A stretch of 64,000 nucleotides of DNA from Streptomyces erythrochromogenes (lineage in GTDB: Bacteria; Actinomycetota; Actinomycetes; Streptomycetales; Streptomycetaceae): positions 2,046,001 to 2,110,000 of the forward strand of contig NZ_CP108036.1 of assembly GCF_036170895.1 (NCBI RefSeq). Direction: 5' to 3'. Position numbers and translations under genes: made by a program. The notes under the pieces were generated by a model, which searched no databases, was not told where the DNA came from, and saw nothing but the letters and a program-made list of their open reading frames with translations. Of this stretch, positions 53,576 to 63,947 are shown piece after piece. The first letter of the stretch is position 1. Each line of letters opens with the position of its first letter.

Positions 53576-55525
53576 CTAGTCGACGGTGGCGGCCGCCTCG
53601 CTGTCGTAGCGGCCGTCGAGCTTGGCCACCAGGCCCGTGACCTGCCGGGCGATGTCCGGCGCGGTCAGGCCGATCTCGGCCATGATCTCCTTGCGGAGGG
53701 CGTGGTCGAGGAAGCGCTGCGGGATGCCGAAGTCGCGCAGCGGTACGTCGACACCCGCGTCCCGCAGTGCCTGCGAGACGGCGGCGCCCACACCTCCGGT
53801 ACGGCCGTTGTCCTCGACGGTGACGACCACCCGGTGCCGGTCTGCGAGCGGGGCCAGGGCCTCGTCCACGGGCTTGACCCAGCGGGGGTCGACCACGGTG
53901 GTGGAGATGCCCTGCTTGTCGAGGAGGTCGGCGATCTCCAGGCACATCGGGGCGAGTGCGCCGACCGAGACGAGCAGTACGTCCCCAAGGGGTCCCCCCA
54001 GGCCCGAAGGGCCGAGGGGGTGGGTGACCTCGGGGGCCGGGGTGCGCAGCAGGTCCATGCCGCCGATGCGGCCGACGGCCGGTACGGCCGGGCCGACGAC
54101 GCCCTTGGAGAACCGGACCACGGTCGGGGCGTCCTTGACCTCGACGGCCTCGCGGAGCTGGGCGCGCAGCTGCTCGGCGTCGCGCGGGGCGGCGAGGCGC
54201 AGGCCAGGGACGACCTGGAGGATGGACATGTCCCACATGCCGTTGTGGGAGGCACCGTCGTCGCCCGTCACGCCGGCCCGGTCCAGGACGAAGGTGACGC
54301 CGCACTTGTGCAGGGCGACGTCCATCAGGACCTGGTCGAAGGCGCGGTTGAGGAAGGTGGCGTACACCGCGAAGACCGGGTGGACGCCGCCGGTGGCGAG
54401 GCCCGCCGCCGAGGTGGCGCCGTGCTGCTCGGCGATGCCGACGTCGTAGATGCGGTCCGGGAAGGCCTCGGCGAACTTGTTCAGGCCGACCGGGTGGAGC
54501 ATGGCGGCGGTGATGCCGACGATGTCCTCGCGCTCGTGGCCGATCTTGACCATCTCGTCGGCGAAGACGGAGGTCCAGCTGGCGGCCGCGGTCTTGACCG
54601 GCAGGCCGGTGTCCGGGTGGATGACGCCGACCGCGTGGAAGCGGTCCGCCTCGTGCTCCAGGGCCGGGGTGTAGCCGCGGCCCTTCTGGGTGAGGCAGTG
54701 GACGATGACCGGGCCGCTGAAGCGCTTGGCGCGCTGCAGGGCGGACTCCAGGGCCTCGATGTCGTGGCCGTCGATGGGCCCGATGTACTTCAGGCCTAGG
54801 TCCTCGAACATGCCCTGCGGGGCGATGAAGTCCTTCAGGCCCTTCTTGGCGCCGTGCAGGGTCTCGAAGAGCGGCTTCCCCACGACCGGGGTGCGCTCCA
54901 GGAGCTCCTTGCCGCGGGCCAGGAAGCGCTCGTAGCCGTCCGTGGTGCGCAGGGTGGCCAGGTGGTTGGCGAGGCCGCCGATGGTGGGGCCGTAGGAGCG
55001 CTCGTTGTCGTTGACGACGATGACGAGGGGGCGGTCCTTGGCGGCGGCGATGTTGTTCAGCGCCTCCCAGGCCATGCCTCCGGTCAGCGCGCCGTCGCCG
55101 ATGACGGCGGCGACGTGGTGGTCCTCGCGGCCCAGCACTTCGTTGGCCTTGGCCAGGCCGTCGGCCCAGCCGAGCACGGTGGAGGCGTGCGAGTTCTCGA
55201 TCACGTCGTGCTCGGACTCGGCGCGCGAGGGGTAGCCGGAGAGGCCGTTCTTGGTGCGCAGGCCGGCGAAGTCCTGGCGGCCCGTGAGCAGCTTGTGGAC
55301 GTAGGCCTGGTGGCCGGTGTCGAAGAGGACCTTGTCCTTGGGCGATTCGAAGACCCGGTGCAGGGCGATCGTCAGTTCGACCACGCCGAGGTTGGGGCCG
55401 AGGTGCCCGCCGGTCTTGGAGACGGCGTCGACGAGGAAGGACCTGATCTCTGCGGCGAGCTGGGTCAGCTCCTCCTGGCTGAGCCGGTCCAGATCGCGCG
55501 GTCCCTTGATGCGGGTCAGCAGCAC
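53576..55525 (-). CDS. dxs: 1-deoxy-D-xylulose-5-phosphate synthase
   Basis: 649 residues, a transketolase-type enzyme that joins pyruvate and glyceraldehyde 3-phosphate in the MEP isoprenoid pathway. The thiamine-diphosphate motif [17 protein letters not shown], the [14 protein letters not shown] region with the catalytic histidine, and [18 protein letters not shown] with the glutamate that protonates the cofactor are all present. GTG 55525 has AAGGAGG upstream, five bases from the start. TAGACT at 55560-55565 on the minus strand is a plausible -10. Confidence 0.96.
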   Translation of the reverse strand: MLLTRIKGPRDLDRLSQEELTQLAAEIRSFLVDAVSKTGGHLGPNLGVVELTIALHRVFESPKDKVLFDTGHQAYVHKLLTGRQDFAGLRTKNGLSGYPSRAESEHDVIENSHASTVLGWADGLAKANEVLGREDHHVAAVIGDGALTGGMAWEALNNIAAAKDRPLVIVVNDNERSYGPTIGGLANHLATLRTTDGYERFLARGKELLERTPVVGKPLFETLHGAKKGLKDFIAPQGMFEDLGLKYIGPIDGHDIEALESALQRAKRFSGPVIVHCLTQKGRGYTPALEHEADRFHAVGVIHPDTGLPVKTAAASWTSVFADEMVKIGHEREDIVGITAAMLHPVGLNKFAEAFPDRIYDVGIAEQHGATSAAGLATGGVHPVFAVYATFLNRAFDQVLMDVALHKCGVTFVLDRAGVTGDDGASHNGMWDMSILQVVPGLRLAAPRDAEQLRAQLREAVEVKDAPTVVRFSKGVVGPAVPAVGRIGGMDLLRTPAPEVTHPLGPSGLGGPLGDVLLVSVGALAPMCLEIADLLDKQGISTTVVDPRWVKPVDEALAPLADRHRVVVTVEDNGRTGGVGAAVSQALRDAGVDVPLRDFGIPQRFLDHALRKEIMAEIGLTAPDIARQVTGLVAKLDGRYDSEAAATVD

Positions 55526-55559
55526 CCGTGCCTCCTTGCAGTTGCTTGCTGGTCTGTCG

Positions 55560-55565
55560 AGTCTA
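55560..55565 (-). promoter_or_regulatory. -10 element of dxs
   Basis: On the minus strand TAGACT lies about 35 bases before the GTG at 55525, leaving room for a leader with an AAGGAGG ribosome-binding site. A clear -35 was not found. Confidence 0.4.
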
Positions 55566-55704
55566 ATGTTCCGCTCGCGGGCGCGGTCATCGGGCCGTCC
55601 CGGCGGAGTTACAGCTTTGTCATACATGTGCGCACCACCGCACAGCCACACATCGCATACGGGCGTATACCCGCACAGGAGTGCCCACATTTGTACGCAC
55701 GGAT

Positions 55705-55733
55705 GCCCGGCGCCACGCGAGGTGGCGCCGGGC
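55705..55733 (-). terminator. Terminator of the xylFGH operon
   Basis: A perfect 12-bp GC-rich stem (55705-55716 with 55722-55733) with a 5-base loop, placed 55 bases after the xylH stop on the minus strand. Confidence 0.82.
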
Positions 55734-55787
55734 ACTGTGACCGTTCTTACCGCCGCGATGTGCTGCGGCGGGCAGTCGGGCGCGCGG

Positions 55788-57104
55788 TCAGGCGCGTCCG
55801 GCCGTCTTCTGGGTCTTGCGGGTGATCGAGTCGATCACCACGGTGGCGAGCAGGACCGCGCCGGTGATCATGTACTGGATCGGCGTCGCGATGCCCTCCA
55901 GTGCCAGACCGTACTGGATCGAGACGATGACCATGACGCCGAGGAGGGCGTTCCAGGTCCGGCCGCGGCCGCCGAAGAGGCTGGTGCCGCCGATGACGGC
56001 CGCCGCGATCACGTTCATCAGCAGGTCGCCGGCGCCGGCGCTCTGGTTGGCCGCCGCGATCTTGGAGGCCCAGAACAGACCGCCGACGGCGGCGAAGGTG
56101 CTGGAGATCGCGAAGACCGTGATCCGGATGCGGGTGACGTTGATGCCCGCACGGCGGGAGGCCTCGACGCTGCCGCCCAGTGCGAAAACGTTTCGTCCGA
56201 AGGTCGTGCGGCGCAGCAGGAAGTCCGTGACGACCAGGGCCAGCAGGAAGAGCACCACCGCGAGCGGCAGGCCCTTGTACTGGTTGAACAGCACGGCGGG
56301 GCCGAAGGCGCACAGCGCGAGCAGGCCGGTGCGCAGCAGGATCTCGGCGAGCGGCCGGGAGGGCATCCCGGCGGCCTCGCGGCGCCTCGCATCGAGGAAG
56401 GCCGCGAGGAAGTAGCCGGCCACCGCGAGCGCGGCCAGCCCGTAGGCGACGGCCACGTCCGAGAAGAAGTACGTGGTCAGCTGGCCGACCACGCCGTCGG
56501 AGTCGATGTTGATCGTGCCGTTGCTGCCGAGGATCTGCAGCATCGCGCCGAGCCAGAAGAGCAGGCCCGACAGGGTGACGGCGAAGGCCGGGGCCCCGAC
56601 CTTGGCGAAGAAGAAGCCGTGGATGGAGCCGATCAGGGCGCCTCCGACGATGGCCGCGAGGATGGCCAGCCATTCGTTCACGCCGTGGGTGACGGCGAGG
56701 ACGGCGACGATCGCGCCCGAGACACCGCTGACCGAGCCGACCGAGAGGTCGATCTCGCCGAGGAGCAGCACGAAGATGATGCCGATGGCGATCATGCCGG
56801 TGCCGGTCATCGTGATCGCGATGTTGGTGAGGTTCTCCGGGGAGAGGAAGTTCGAGTTCAGCCCCTGGAAGATGGACCAGATGACGATGAGACCGATGAC
56901 GACCGGGAGGGAGCCCAGGTCGCCGGCCTTCATCTTGCGCTTGAACTCGCCCCAGTAGCCGGCGAGGCCCTCTTCCCTGACGAGCAGGCGGGGGTCCACG
57001 GCCGGGATCGCGTCGTGGGCGGCCGCGGGGTTGACCGGGTCGATGTGCTCCTGCGCGACGGGGCCCTTGTCCAGTGGACCGGTGGCAGGGTTCTGGGTGC
57101 TCAC
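55788..57104 (-). CDS. xylH: Sugar ABC transporter permease XylH
   Basis: 438 residues, about 10 membrane segments, of the ribose/xylose permease (RbsC-type) family. The membrane core includes [17 protein letters not shown] and [20 protein letters not shown], both family landmarks. It forms the channel for the sugar held by XylF. The GTG at 57104 overlaps the xylG stop by four bases. The first 70 residues ([18 protein letters not shown] and on) are an unusual Pro/Ala-rich cytoplasmic lead. S. coelicolor XylFGH imports xylose; sequence alone cannot separate xylose from related sugars. Confidence 0.9.
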   Translation of the reverse strand: MSTQNPATGPLDKGPVAQEHIDPVNPAAAHDAIPAVDPRLLVREEGLAGYWGEFKRKMKAGDLGSLPVVIGLIVIWSIFQGLNSNFLSPENLTNIAITMTGTGMIAIGIIFVLLLGEIDLSVGSVSGVSGAIVAVLAVTHGVNEWLAILAAIVGGALIGSIHGFFFAKVGAPAFAVTLSGLLFWLGAMLQILGSNGTINIDSDGVVGQLTTYFFSDVAVAYGLAALAVAGYFLAAFLDARRREAAGMPSRPLAEILLRTGLLALCAFGPAVLFNQYKGLPLAVVLFLLALVVTDFLLRRTTFGRNVFALGGSVEASRRAGINVTRIRITVFAISSTFAAVGGLFWASKIAAANQSAGAGDLLMNVIAAAVIGGTSLFGGRGRTWNALLGVMVIVSIQYGLALEGIATPIQYMITGAVLLATVVIDSITRKTQKTAGRA

Positions 57105-57880
57105 TTGCCGGCCTCCGAGGTGCGGGCCGCCCGGCGGGTCACGGCGTTGTCCGTGGCACCGGTGATGGCGGAGATGATCTCTTCCTGCGAGGTGTCGGCG
57201 ACGTTGAAGACACCGTTGTTGCGGCCCAGCCGCAGGACCGCCACCTTGTCGGCGACGGCCTTCACATCGGCCATGTTGTGGCTGATGAGGATGACGGCGT
57301 GGCCGCGCTCGCGCAGCCGCTCGACCAGGTCGAGGACCTGGGCGGTCTGCTCGACGCCGAGGGCCGCGGTGGGCTCGTCGAGGATGACGAGCTGGGGCTC
57401 GCCCAGCATGGAACGGGCGATCGCCACGGTCTGGCGCTGACCGCCCGACAGCGAGGCGATGGGAATCCGGACGCTGGGGATCCGGATGGACAGGGTGGTC
57501 AGGAGCTCGCGGGCGCGCCGCTCCATCTCCACCTCGTCGAGGACGCCGAACTTCTTGAGTTCCCGGCCGAGGAAGAGGTTGCCGACGACGTCGATGTTGT
57601 CGCACAGCGCCAGGTCCTGGTAGACCGTCGCGATGCCCAGGTTCTGGGCGTCGTGGGGCTTGCCGATGGAGACCGGGCGCCCTTCCCACTCGATGACACC
57701 TTCATCGATGGGGTGCACGCCGGCGATCGTCTTGACCAGCGTGGACTTTCCGGCTCCGTTGTCGCCGACGAGGGCGACCACTTCACCGGAGTGGATCTCG
57801 AGTTCTACGTCGGTGAGGGCCTGAACGGCGCCGAACCGCTTCGAGACCCCTCGCAACGCCAGCACGGGCGCAGCGGACAC
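57101..57880 (-). CDS. xylG: Single-domain sugar ABC transporter ATPase XylG
   Basis: 259 residues with one complete ATPase domain: Walker A in VALVGDNGAGKST, signature LSGGQRQ, and Walker B in QLVILDEPTAAL. E. coli XylG and RbsA have two fused ATPase domains of about 500 residues, so this protein must act as a dimer. GTG 57880 is preferred because GAAGGAG is 9 bases upstream; an ATG at 57889 follows the same site too closely. It is between the XylF binding protein (172 bases upstream) and XylH. Confidence 0.9.
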   Translation of the reverse strand: MSAAPVLALRGVSKRFGAVQALTDVELEIHSGEVVALVGDNGAGKSTLVKTIAGVHPIDEGVIEWEGRPVSIGKPHDAQNLGIATVYQDLALCDNIDVVGNLFLGRELKKFGVLDEVEMERRARELLTTLSIRIPSVRIPIASLSGGQRQTVAIARSMLGEPQLVILDEPTAALGVEQTAQVLDLVERLRERGHAVILISHNMADVKAVADKVAVLRLGRNNGVFNVADTSQEEIISAITGATDNAVTRRAARTSEAGK

Positions 57881-58052
57881 ATGAACCATCTCCTTCGCCG
57901 CCTGACCGGCGGGGATGTCGTGCAAAAGAGCAGGAGCGGGACGAATGGGGGAGGAACGTTTCTGCCCGGCGCCCCGCCCGGTGGCGGGGATGGAGGGGGA
58001 GGGGCGCCGGTCAGGCACGTGGGGCCGCCTCACGGGGAGGCGACGGGGGCCG

Positions 58053-59165
58053 CTACTTCAGGCCGGCGGCGGCGCAGGCGGCCGCGTACTTGTCGGTGCA
58101 GATCTCGTCGACCGTGTAGACGCCGTCCTTGACGACGGTGTCCTTGATGTTGGCCTTGGTCAGCGAGATGACCGGGATCAGCACGGAGGGGACGCCCTTG
58201 GTGGTGGGGCTGTCGACCGTGGAGGTGGTGCCTTCGGGCTTCCCGCCCTTGGCGAGGGCGACCGCCATCTTCGCGGCGGCCTCGGCCTCGGGGGCGTACG
58301 GCTTGTAGACGCTCATGAACTGCTCGCCCGCGACGATGCGCTGGACGCCGGCGAGTTCGGCGTCCTGGCCGGTGACCGGGGGCAGCGGGGAGACGCCGGC
58401 GGCCTTGAGGGCGGTGATGATGCCGCCGGCCATGCCGTCGTTGGCGGAGTAGACGCCGATGACCTTGTCCTTGCCGAGCGCGGAGAGCGCGGCCGCCATG
58501 TTGGTGTTGGCGTTCTCCGGCTTCCACTCGACGGTGTCGTACTCCTTGCCGACGTTCACCTTGCCGTCGAGCTCGGAGTGCGCGCCGGACTTGAAGAGCT
58601 TGGCGTTCGGGTCGGTGACCGAACCGTTCATCATGACGATCTGGCCGTCCTTGGCCTTGTCGCCCAGCGCCTCGAGCAGGGCCTTGCCCTGGACCTTGCC
58701 AACCTCTTCGTTGTCGAAGGAGGTGTAGGCGTCGATCGGGCCCTCGGCCAGACGGTCGTAGGAGACGACCGGGATGCCGGCGTCCTTGGCCTTCTTGACC
58801 GAGCCGGCGATCGCCTTGGAGTCCACCGCGTCGATGATCAGGACGTCCACCTTGTTGGTGATCATCGTGTCGACCTGGGAGTTCTGCGTGGTCGCGTCCT
58901 GCTTGGCGTTGGCGTAGACGACCTCGCCCTTGCCGCCGGTGAGCTCGGCGACCTTCTTCTCGATGAGCGGCTTGTCGAACTTCTCGTAACGCGCGGTCTG
59001 GTTCTCCGGCAGGAGCAGACCGACCTTGATCGCGTCGCCCTTGGCAGCGCCGGAGGACTCCTTCGTCTTGTCGCCGGCCTCCTTGGCACTGCCACAAGCG
59101 GCAAGGGAAACGGCCATGGCGCCGGCGGCAACGGCTACGGCGGCTCTGCGCATACGCGTGTTCAT
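58053..59165 (-). CDS. xylF: Xylose-binding lipoprotein XylF
   Basis: 370 residues. A lipobox LAAC places the modified cysteine at residue 24 after a Sec signal, so it is tethered outside the membrane. The periplasmic-binding-protein type 1 fold begins KVGLLLPENQTARYEK, then VDVLIIDAVDSKAIAG, YSANDGMAGGIITAL and PVTGQDAELAGVQRI with residues that hold a pentose. GGGAGG precedes the ATG by 8 bases. The upstream 118 bases up to the ROK stop contain AT-rich segments (TTAAGAATTC) that may hold the operon promoter and operator. Confidence 0.93.
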   Translation of the reverse strand: MNTRMRRAAVAVAAGAMAVSLAACGSAKEAGDKTKESSGAAKGDAIKVGLLLPENQTARYEKFDKPLIEKKVAELTGGKGEVVYANAKQDATTQNSQVDTMITNKVDVLIIDAVDSKAIAGSVKKAKDAGIPVVSYDRLAEGPIDAYTSFDNEEVGKVQGKALLEALGDKAKDGQIVMMNGSVTDPNAKLFKSGAHSELDGKVNVGKEYDTVEWKPENANTNMAAALSALGKDKVIGVYSANDGMAGGIITALKAAGVSPLPPVTGQDAELAGVQRIVAGEQFMSVYKPYAPEAEAAAKMAVALAKGGKPEGTTSTVDSPTTKGVPSVLIPVISLTKANIKDTVVKDGVYTVDEICTDKYAAACAAAGLK

Positions 59166-59282
59166 TACTTGAACCTCCCTGACGAGGCCGCTACGCCGCG
59201 GCCGAGGTGGATGTGAGTCAACCCCGGCCGCGTTTTGCCGTCAAGGAGTGAATTCTTAACGAGATGACAACGGTGCCATTCG

Positions 59283-60497
59283 TTATCTACCTGAAGGCAA
59301 GACGGCTGGAGCTCGCACTCCACTTCCATGATCTGACAAAAGTGTCGAATCGCCCATCTCGCTCAGCACGAGAGCCAGTGCGCCCAGCACCTCGGCCCGG
59401 CCGCCCAGGGACCCCGTCAGCACCGACAACTGCCGGGCCGCGCTGGGAATCGCGTACCTCCCGACTGATTCACGGATGGGGGCCAGGACGAGTTCACCCG
59501 CCTCCGCCAGAGAGCCGCCCAACACCACCCGGCTCGGGTTCAGGAGGTTGCACAGGCTGGCCACCCCGCTGCCGATGTGGCGGCCGACGTCGGTGATCAC
59601 CCGGCGGCAGCCCGGGTCCCCGTCCCGGGCCAGCTCCACCACCCGCTCCATCGTCAACTCCGGCCCGTGCGTGCCCTGGAGCAGCGGCAGGACGTACCGG
59701 GCCGCGGCGAAGGTCTCCAGGCAGCCGCGGTTGCCGCAGCGGCAGACCGGGCCCGATTCGTCGAGCGTGATGTGCCCGATCTCGCCCGCCGTGCCGCCCG
59801 GGCCGCGGTAGATCTGGCCGTTGATCACCAGGCCGGCGCCGACGCCGCTGGCCACCTTGATGTAGGCCAGGTCTTTCACCCCCCGCCCACTCCCCCAGAC
59901 GAGTTCACCGAGGGCGCCGAGGTTGGCGTCGTTGTCCACGTAGACGGGCACGCCGAGGCGCTGCGAGAGCTCCTGGCGCGGATTGATCCCCGCCCAGCCC
60001 GGCAGGATCGCGGTGGAGCCCAGGGTCCCGGACTCCACGTCGATGGGGCCGGGGACGCCGAGGCCGACGCCGATGACCTTGTCCAGCCCGACTTCTATGC
60101 CCGCGATCAGGCGCCCGACCAGCGCTTCCGCCCGGTCGAAGCCGTCCGCCCAGGATGCGTCGACGTCCAGCGGTTCGGACTCCTCGGCCAGCACCTGGTG
60201 GGCGAGGTTGCCGACGGCCACCCGCAGGTGGGTGTGGCCGAAGTCGACGCCGATCACGATGCCCGCGTCACCGCTGAGCGACACGCTCCGTGCCCGCCGG
60301 CCGCCGGCCGACGTGTCGGTGACCTCGACGGTCCCGCCGTCCTTCAGCTCCCGGACGATGTTGGAGACCGTGGCCGCCGACAGTCCGGTGGTACGGGCGA
60401 TCTCCGCCTGGGTCAGCGACCCCGCGAGCCGCACCGCCCGTACGACCCGTTCGAGATTCGCGCGGTGCAGCGACGACTGCGATCCGGGAGTCTGCAC
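59283..60497 (-). CDS. ROK family regulator next to xylFGH
   Basis: 404 residues. The N-terminal winged helix-turn-helix reads LTQAEIARTTGLSAATVSNI, then the ROK domain: GVDFGHTHLRVAVGN and zinc-binding CRCGNRGCLETFA (CxCGxxGCxE), with GTAGEIGH. The ROK sugar-kinase fold here is used to sense sugars. In S. coelicolor the ROK regulator beside xylFGH (Rok7B7) represses it and affects carbon catabolite control and antibiotics; position and strand match. GTG 60497 has AGGAG 11 bases upstream. The upstream 585 bases face mgtA. Confidence 0.9.
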   Translation of the reverse strand: MQTPGSQSSLHRANLERVVRAVRLAGSLTQAEIARTTGLSAATVSNIVRELKDGGTVEVTDTSAGGRRARSVSLSGDAGIVIGVDFGHTHLRVAVGNLAHQVLAEESEPLDVDASWADGFDRAEALVGRLIAGIEVGLDKVIGVGLGVPGPIDVESGTLGSTAILPGWAGINPRQELSQRLGVPVYVDNDANLGALGELVWGSGRGVKDLAYIKVASGVGAGLVINGQIYRGPGGTAGEIGHITLDESGPVCRCGNRGCLETFAAARYVLPLLQGTHGPELTMERVVELARDGDPGCRRVITDVGRHIGSGVASLCNLLNPSRVVLGGSLAEAGELVLAPIRESVGRYAIPSAARQLSVLTGSLGGRAEVLGALALVLSEMGDSTLLSDHGSGVRAPAVLPSGR

Positions 60498-61082
60498 GAC
60501 TCATCCACTCCTGCCCATTAGCGACGGCTGGCCGTCGCCCCCCGGCCGGGACACATCGCGGCTTCGCGCTCCGAGACCCCGGCGTCTCTCCAACTTGTGA
60601 ACCTTAAGTCGAGCCTTTGCGCATCCGCACGTCAAGAGGCTGACACGACACGAAACGGGCCTAACGGCCGAAAGTGGGAGGGAGCGGCCCACCGGATCGT
60701 GTTACGGTCGCTGAGGCGCCGGTCCTCTGCGGCCCTTCCGGCCGGACCGGGCGCCTGCCATGTCAGCGCGACGCGAGGAGGTGTTCGGGATGAGTCCCGA
60801 TCGAAGTCCTCGCAGCGCTCTCTGCGGCTGACCCGCCGAACGGCTGATCGGCCGACCTTTCCATGAGTGCGCACGGCAGCGATCTCCCGCTGTTCCCGTG
60901 CGCTGCTGCGTTCCTCCCGCGTTCCTCCCCTTCCGCATGACCGGACGGCTCAGTCCGGCGTGCGTCATCCATGTCCGTCGGCGCAGGCGACGGCCCGCGC
61001 GGCCGCCGCACGCCGACTCCTGATCACTCCACGTGACCGTTCGGCTTCGCGCTGCCCGGAACCGTGGAGGGAGGTAATTGCC
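60498..61082. other. Long intergenic region with structured mgtA leader
   Basis: 585 bases between divergent genes. Left part (60498-60690) holds the ROK promoter area including an AT-richer AACCTTAAGTC. The middle (60700-60813) folds into linked hairpins (separate entry). The right part to 61060 is C-rich on the plus strand with no gene. GGAGGGAGG just before the ATG at 61083 is the ribosome-binding site. Several short open frames here are not supported. Confidence 0.6.
60707..60813 (+). ncRNA. Candidate structured leader RNA of mgtA
   Basis: Three nested elements are visible. GTCGCTGA (60707-60714) pairs with TCAGCGCGAC (60763-60772, with CG bulged). Inside, GGCGCCGGTCC (60715-60725) pairs with GGACCGGGCGCC (60744-60755), tipped by GGCC/GGCC. 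Next GCGAGGA (60773-60779) pairs with TCCTCGC (60807-60813) around TCGGGA-TGAG-TCCCGA. About 270 bases separate it from the ATPase start. It is unlike the M-box except for GTTA and TGAGGC fragments at the front, so identity is open. Confidence 0.5.
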
Positions 61083-63803
61083 ATGACCATGCTCACTCCC
61101 CGCACCCCGGCCAAGCTCGCGCCGCCGGGCCGGTCCCGTCGCGAGCGCAGGGCCGCCGAGCTGGAGTCCCGTACCCGGCTCGTCGGCGAGCGCCTCGCCG
61201 CCATCAGCGCCGGCCCGGGCGTGCGCGCCCTGCAGTCCGTGGACGCCTCCCCGAGCGGCCTCACCCACGCCGAGGCCGCACTGCGCCTGGAGCGCCACGG
61301 CGCCAACGTCGTCGCCCAGGAGCGTGCGCCGCGCTGGTACGTCCAGCTGGCGAAGGCCTTCCGGAACCCCTTCATCGCCGTCCTGGCCTTCCTGGCCGCC
61401 GTCATGTACTGGCAGGACCCCGCGGACCCGGGCGTCGTCATCCTCTCCGTGATGGTGGGGATCAGCGGGCTGCTGCGCTTCTGGCAGGAGTACCGCTCCG
61501 GCCGCGCCGCCGACGCCCTGGGGCAGCTGGTCACCACGACCTGCGCGGTCCAGCGCCGGGCCGGCAGCGGCTCCGCCCCCACCACCTTCGAGGTGCCCAT
61601 GGACCAGGTGGTCCCGGGCGACGTGGTCAAGCTGGCCGCCGGCGACCTGATACCGGCTGACCTGCGGCTCCTCACCGCCAAGGACCTGATGATCAGCCAG
61701 GCCGCGCTCTCAGGCGAGTCCCTGCCGGTGGCCAAGGCCGACACGCGCGCACAGGATCCGGGCCAGCGGGCCACCACCGACCCGGTCGAGGCCGACAACC
61801 TGGCCCTGATGGGGACCTCCGTCACCTCCGGCACCGCCACCGGGGTCGTCGTCGCCACCGGTGGCGACACCTACTTCGGCTCGATGGCCGGCTCCCTGGT
61901 CGGCGAGCGCCCGCAGACCAACTTCGACACCGGCGTGCGCAAGGTCAGCTTCCTGCTGATCCGCTTCATGCTGGTCATGGTCCCGGTCGTCTTCATGATC
62001 AACGGCTTGACCAAGGGCGACTGGGACGAGGCCTTCCTCTTCGGCATCGCCGTCGCCGTCGGCCTGACCCCCGAGATGCTCCCGATGGTCGTCTCCGCCA
62101 ACCTGGCGCGCGGCGCCGTCGCCATGGCCGAGCACAAGGTGGTCGTCAAGCGGCTCAACGCGATCCAGAACCTGGGCGCGATGGACGTGCTGTGCACCGA
62201 CAAGACCGGCACCCTCACCGAGGACCGGATCGTGCTGGACCGCTACCTGGACGTGCACGGCAACGAGGACGGCGAGGTCCTGGAGTACGGCTACCTCAAC
62301 GCGCACTTCCAGACCGGCTTGCGCAACCTGATGGACCAGGCGGTCATCGACCGCGCGGGCGAGGCCGAGGAGGTTGTCGTCGACGCACGGTTCTCGATGG
62401 TCGACGAGATCCCCTTCGACTTCGCCCGGCGCCGGATGTCCGTGGTCCTGGCCCGCAACACGCTCATGGGCGGCTCCGGACCCGGCGAACACGTAATGAT
62501 CACCAAGGGTGCGGTCGAAGAGGTCCTGGACCTCTGCACGCACATGACCGACCGCGGCGAGACCGTGGAGCTGACCGAGCAGCTGCGGTGGCACGTCACC
62601 CGGATCGCCGAGGACAACAACCGGCGGGGCCTGCGCGTCCTCGCCGTCGCCACCCGCACCGTCGACACCCCGCGCGACGCCTACTCCGTCGCCGACGAGG
62701 ACGGGCTGACCCTGGTCGGCTTCCTCGCCTTCCTCGACCCGCCGAAGGCCGACGCCGCCCGGGCCCTGGAGGCCCTCGCCGACAAGGGCATCGCGGTGAA
62801 GGTCGTCACCGGCGACAACGACCTCGTCGCCGCCCGGGTCTGCTCGGACGTCGGCATCGCCGTGGGCACCGTGGTCCTCGGCCCCGAGACCGACGCCCTC
62901 GACGACACCGAACTGCGCGCGCTGGCCGCCCGTACGACGGTCTTCGCCAAGGTCAACCCGGTCCAGAAGGCCAGGATCGTCCGGGCCCTCCAGGCCGACG
63001 GGCACACCGTCGGCTTCCTCGGCGACGGCATCAACGACGCCGCCGCGCTGCGCGACGCCGACGTCGGCATCTCCGTGGACAGCGCCGTCGACATCGCCAA
63101 GGAGTCCGCGGACATCATCCTGCTGGAGAAGGACCTCACCGTCCTGGAGCAGGGCGTCCTCCAGGGCCGCACCACCTTCGGCAATACGATCAAGTACATC
63201 AAGATGACGGCGTCGTCGAACTTCGGCAACGTCTTCTCGGTCCTGGTCGCGAGCGCCTTCATCCCCTTCCAGCCGATGCTCGCGATCATGCTGCTGGTGC
63301 AGAACCTCGTCTACGACATCGCCCAGCTGGCCACCCCGTGGGACCGGATGGACGAGGAGTACCTGCGCAGGCCCCGCAACTGGGACGCCAAGGGCATCGG
63401 CCGCTTCATGGTCACCATCGGCCCGATCAGCTCGATCTTCGACATCGCGATGTTCCTGATCATGTGGCACGTCTTCGCCGCCAACAGCGAGGCGAGCCAG
63501 TCCCTCTTCCAGTCGGGCTGGTTCATCGAGGGCCTGCTCTCGCAGACCCTGATCGTCCACATGATCCGCACCCGGAAGATTCCGTTCATCCAGTCCCGCG
63601 CCTCCTGGCCGGTGATGGTCATGACCGTCCTCGCGGTGCTGACCGGGCTCTGGCTGCCCTTCTCGCCGCTGGCCCCCTCGCTGGGCTTCGTCGCCCTGCC
63701 GGCGAGCTACTTCCCGTGGCTGATCGGCGTACTGCTCGCGTACTGCACGCTCACCCAGCTCGTGAAGACCTGGTACATCCGCCGCTTCGGCACCTGGCTG
63801 TAG
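61083..63803 (+). CDS. mgtA: Magnesium-translocating P-type ATPase
   Basis: 906 residues. A P-type ATPase of the IIIB (MgtA) kind: the phosphorylation motif CTDKTGTLTED, TGES-like SGESLPVAK, KGA region MITKGAVEEVLD, TGDN in VVTGDNDLVAAR and GDGINDAAALRDADVGISVD. About 10 membrane helices; the M4 motif TPEMLPMVVSANLARG agrees with MgtA. The N-terminus is a basic 50-residue tail. It should bring in Mg2+ when it is scarce. ATG 61083 follows GGAGGGAGG. The 585-base leader hints at RNA-level control. Confidence 0.93.
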   Translation: MTMLTPRTPAKLAPPGRSRRERRAAELESRTRLVGERLAAISAGPGVRALQSVDASPSGLTHAEAALRLERHGANVVAQERAPRWYVQLAKAFRNPFIAVLAFLAAVMYWQDPADPGVVILSVMVGISGLLRFWQEYRSGRAADALGQLVTTTCAVQRRAGSGSAPTTFEVPMDQVVPGDVVKLAAGDLIPADLRLLTAKDLMISQAALSGESLPVAKADTRAQDPGQRATTDPVEADNLALMGTSVTSGTATGVVVATGGDTYFGSMAGSLVGERPQTNFDTGVRKVSFLLIRFMLVMVPVVFMINGLTKGDWDEAFLFGIAVAVGLTPEMLPMVVSANLARGAVAMAEHKVVVKRLNAIQNLGAMDVLCTDKTGTLTEDRIVLDRYLDVHGNEDGEVLEYGYLNAHFQTGLRNLMDQAVIDRAGEAEEVVVDARFSMVDEIPFDFARRRMSVVLARNTLMGGSGPGEHVMITKGAVEEVLDLCTHMTDRGETVELTEQLRWHVTRIAEDNNRRGLRVLAVATRTVDTPRDAYSVADEDGLTLVGFLAFLDPPKADAARALEALADKGIAVKVVTGDNDLVAARVCSDVGIAVGTVVLGPETDALDDTELRALAARTTVFAKVNPVQKARIVRALQADGHTVGFLGDGINDAAALRDADVGISVDSAVDIAKESADIILLEKDLTVLEQGVLQGRTTFGNTIKYIKMTASSNFGNVFSVLVASAFIPFQPMLAIMLLVQNLVYDIAQLATPWDRMDEEYLRRPRNWDAKGIGRFMVTIGPISSIFDIAMFLIMWHVFAANSEASQSLFQSGWFIEGLLSQTLIVHMIRTRKIPFIQSRASWPVMVMTVLAVLTGLWLPFSPLAPSLGFVALPASYFPWLIGVLLAYCTLTQLVKTWYIRRFGTWL

Positions 63804-63947
63804 GAGCCGCGCACCCGGCCGCCGCGCGCGGGCCTGTTCGTCCTGGCCCGGGCGCTGGAGGAGGCGGTCAGCGACCTCTCGCCGGATCCGTCGGTGTCGG
63901 CGGACAGCTGGCCGGTGGTCCCCTCACGAGGCGGCGCGAAGAATGAA

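Noticed and set aside
60700..60813. A canonical M-box (ykoK) magnesium riboswitch before mgtA
   Set aside because: Only fragments of the leading GTTAGGTGAGGC motif are present; the other conserved blocks of the M-box were not found. Kept as an unassigned structured leader.
60498..61082. Several short open frames before mgtA, including an upstream peptide in the leader
   Set aside because: No ribosome-binding site or codon pattern supports them; the base composition alone gives such frames.
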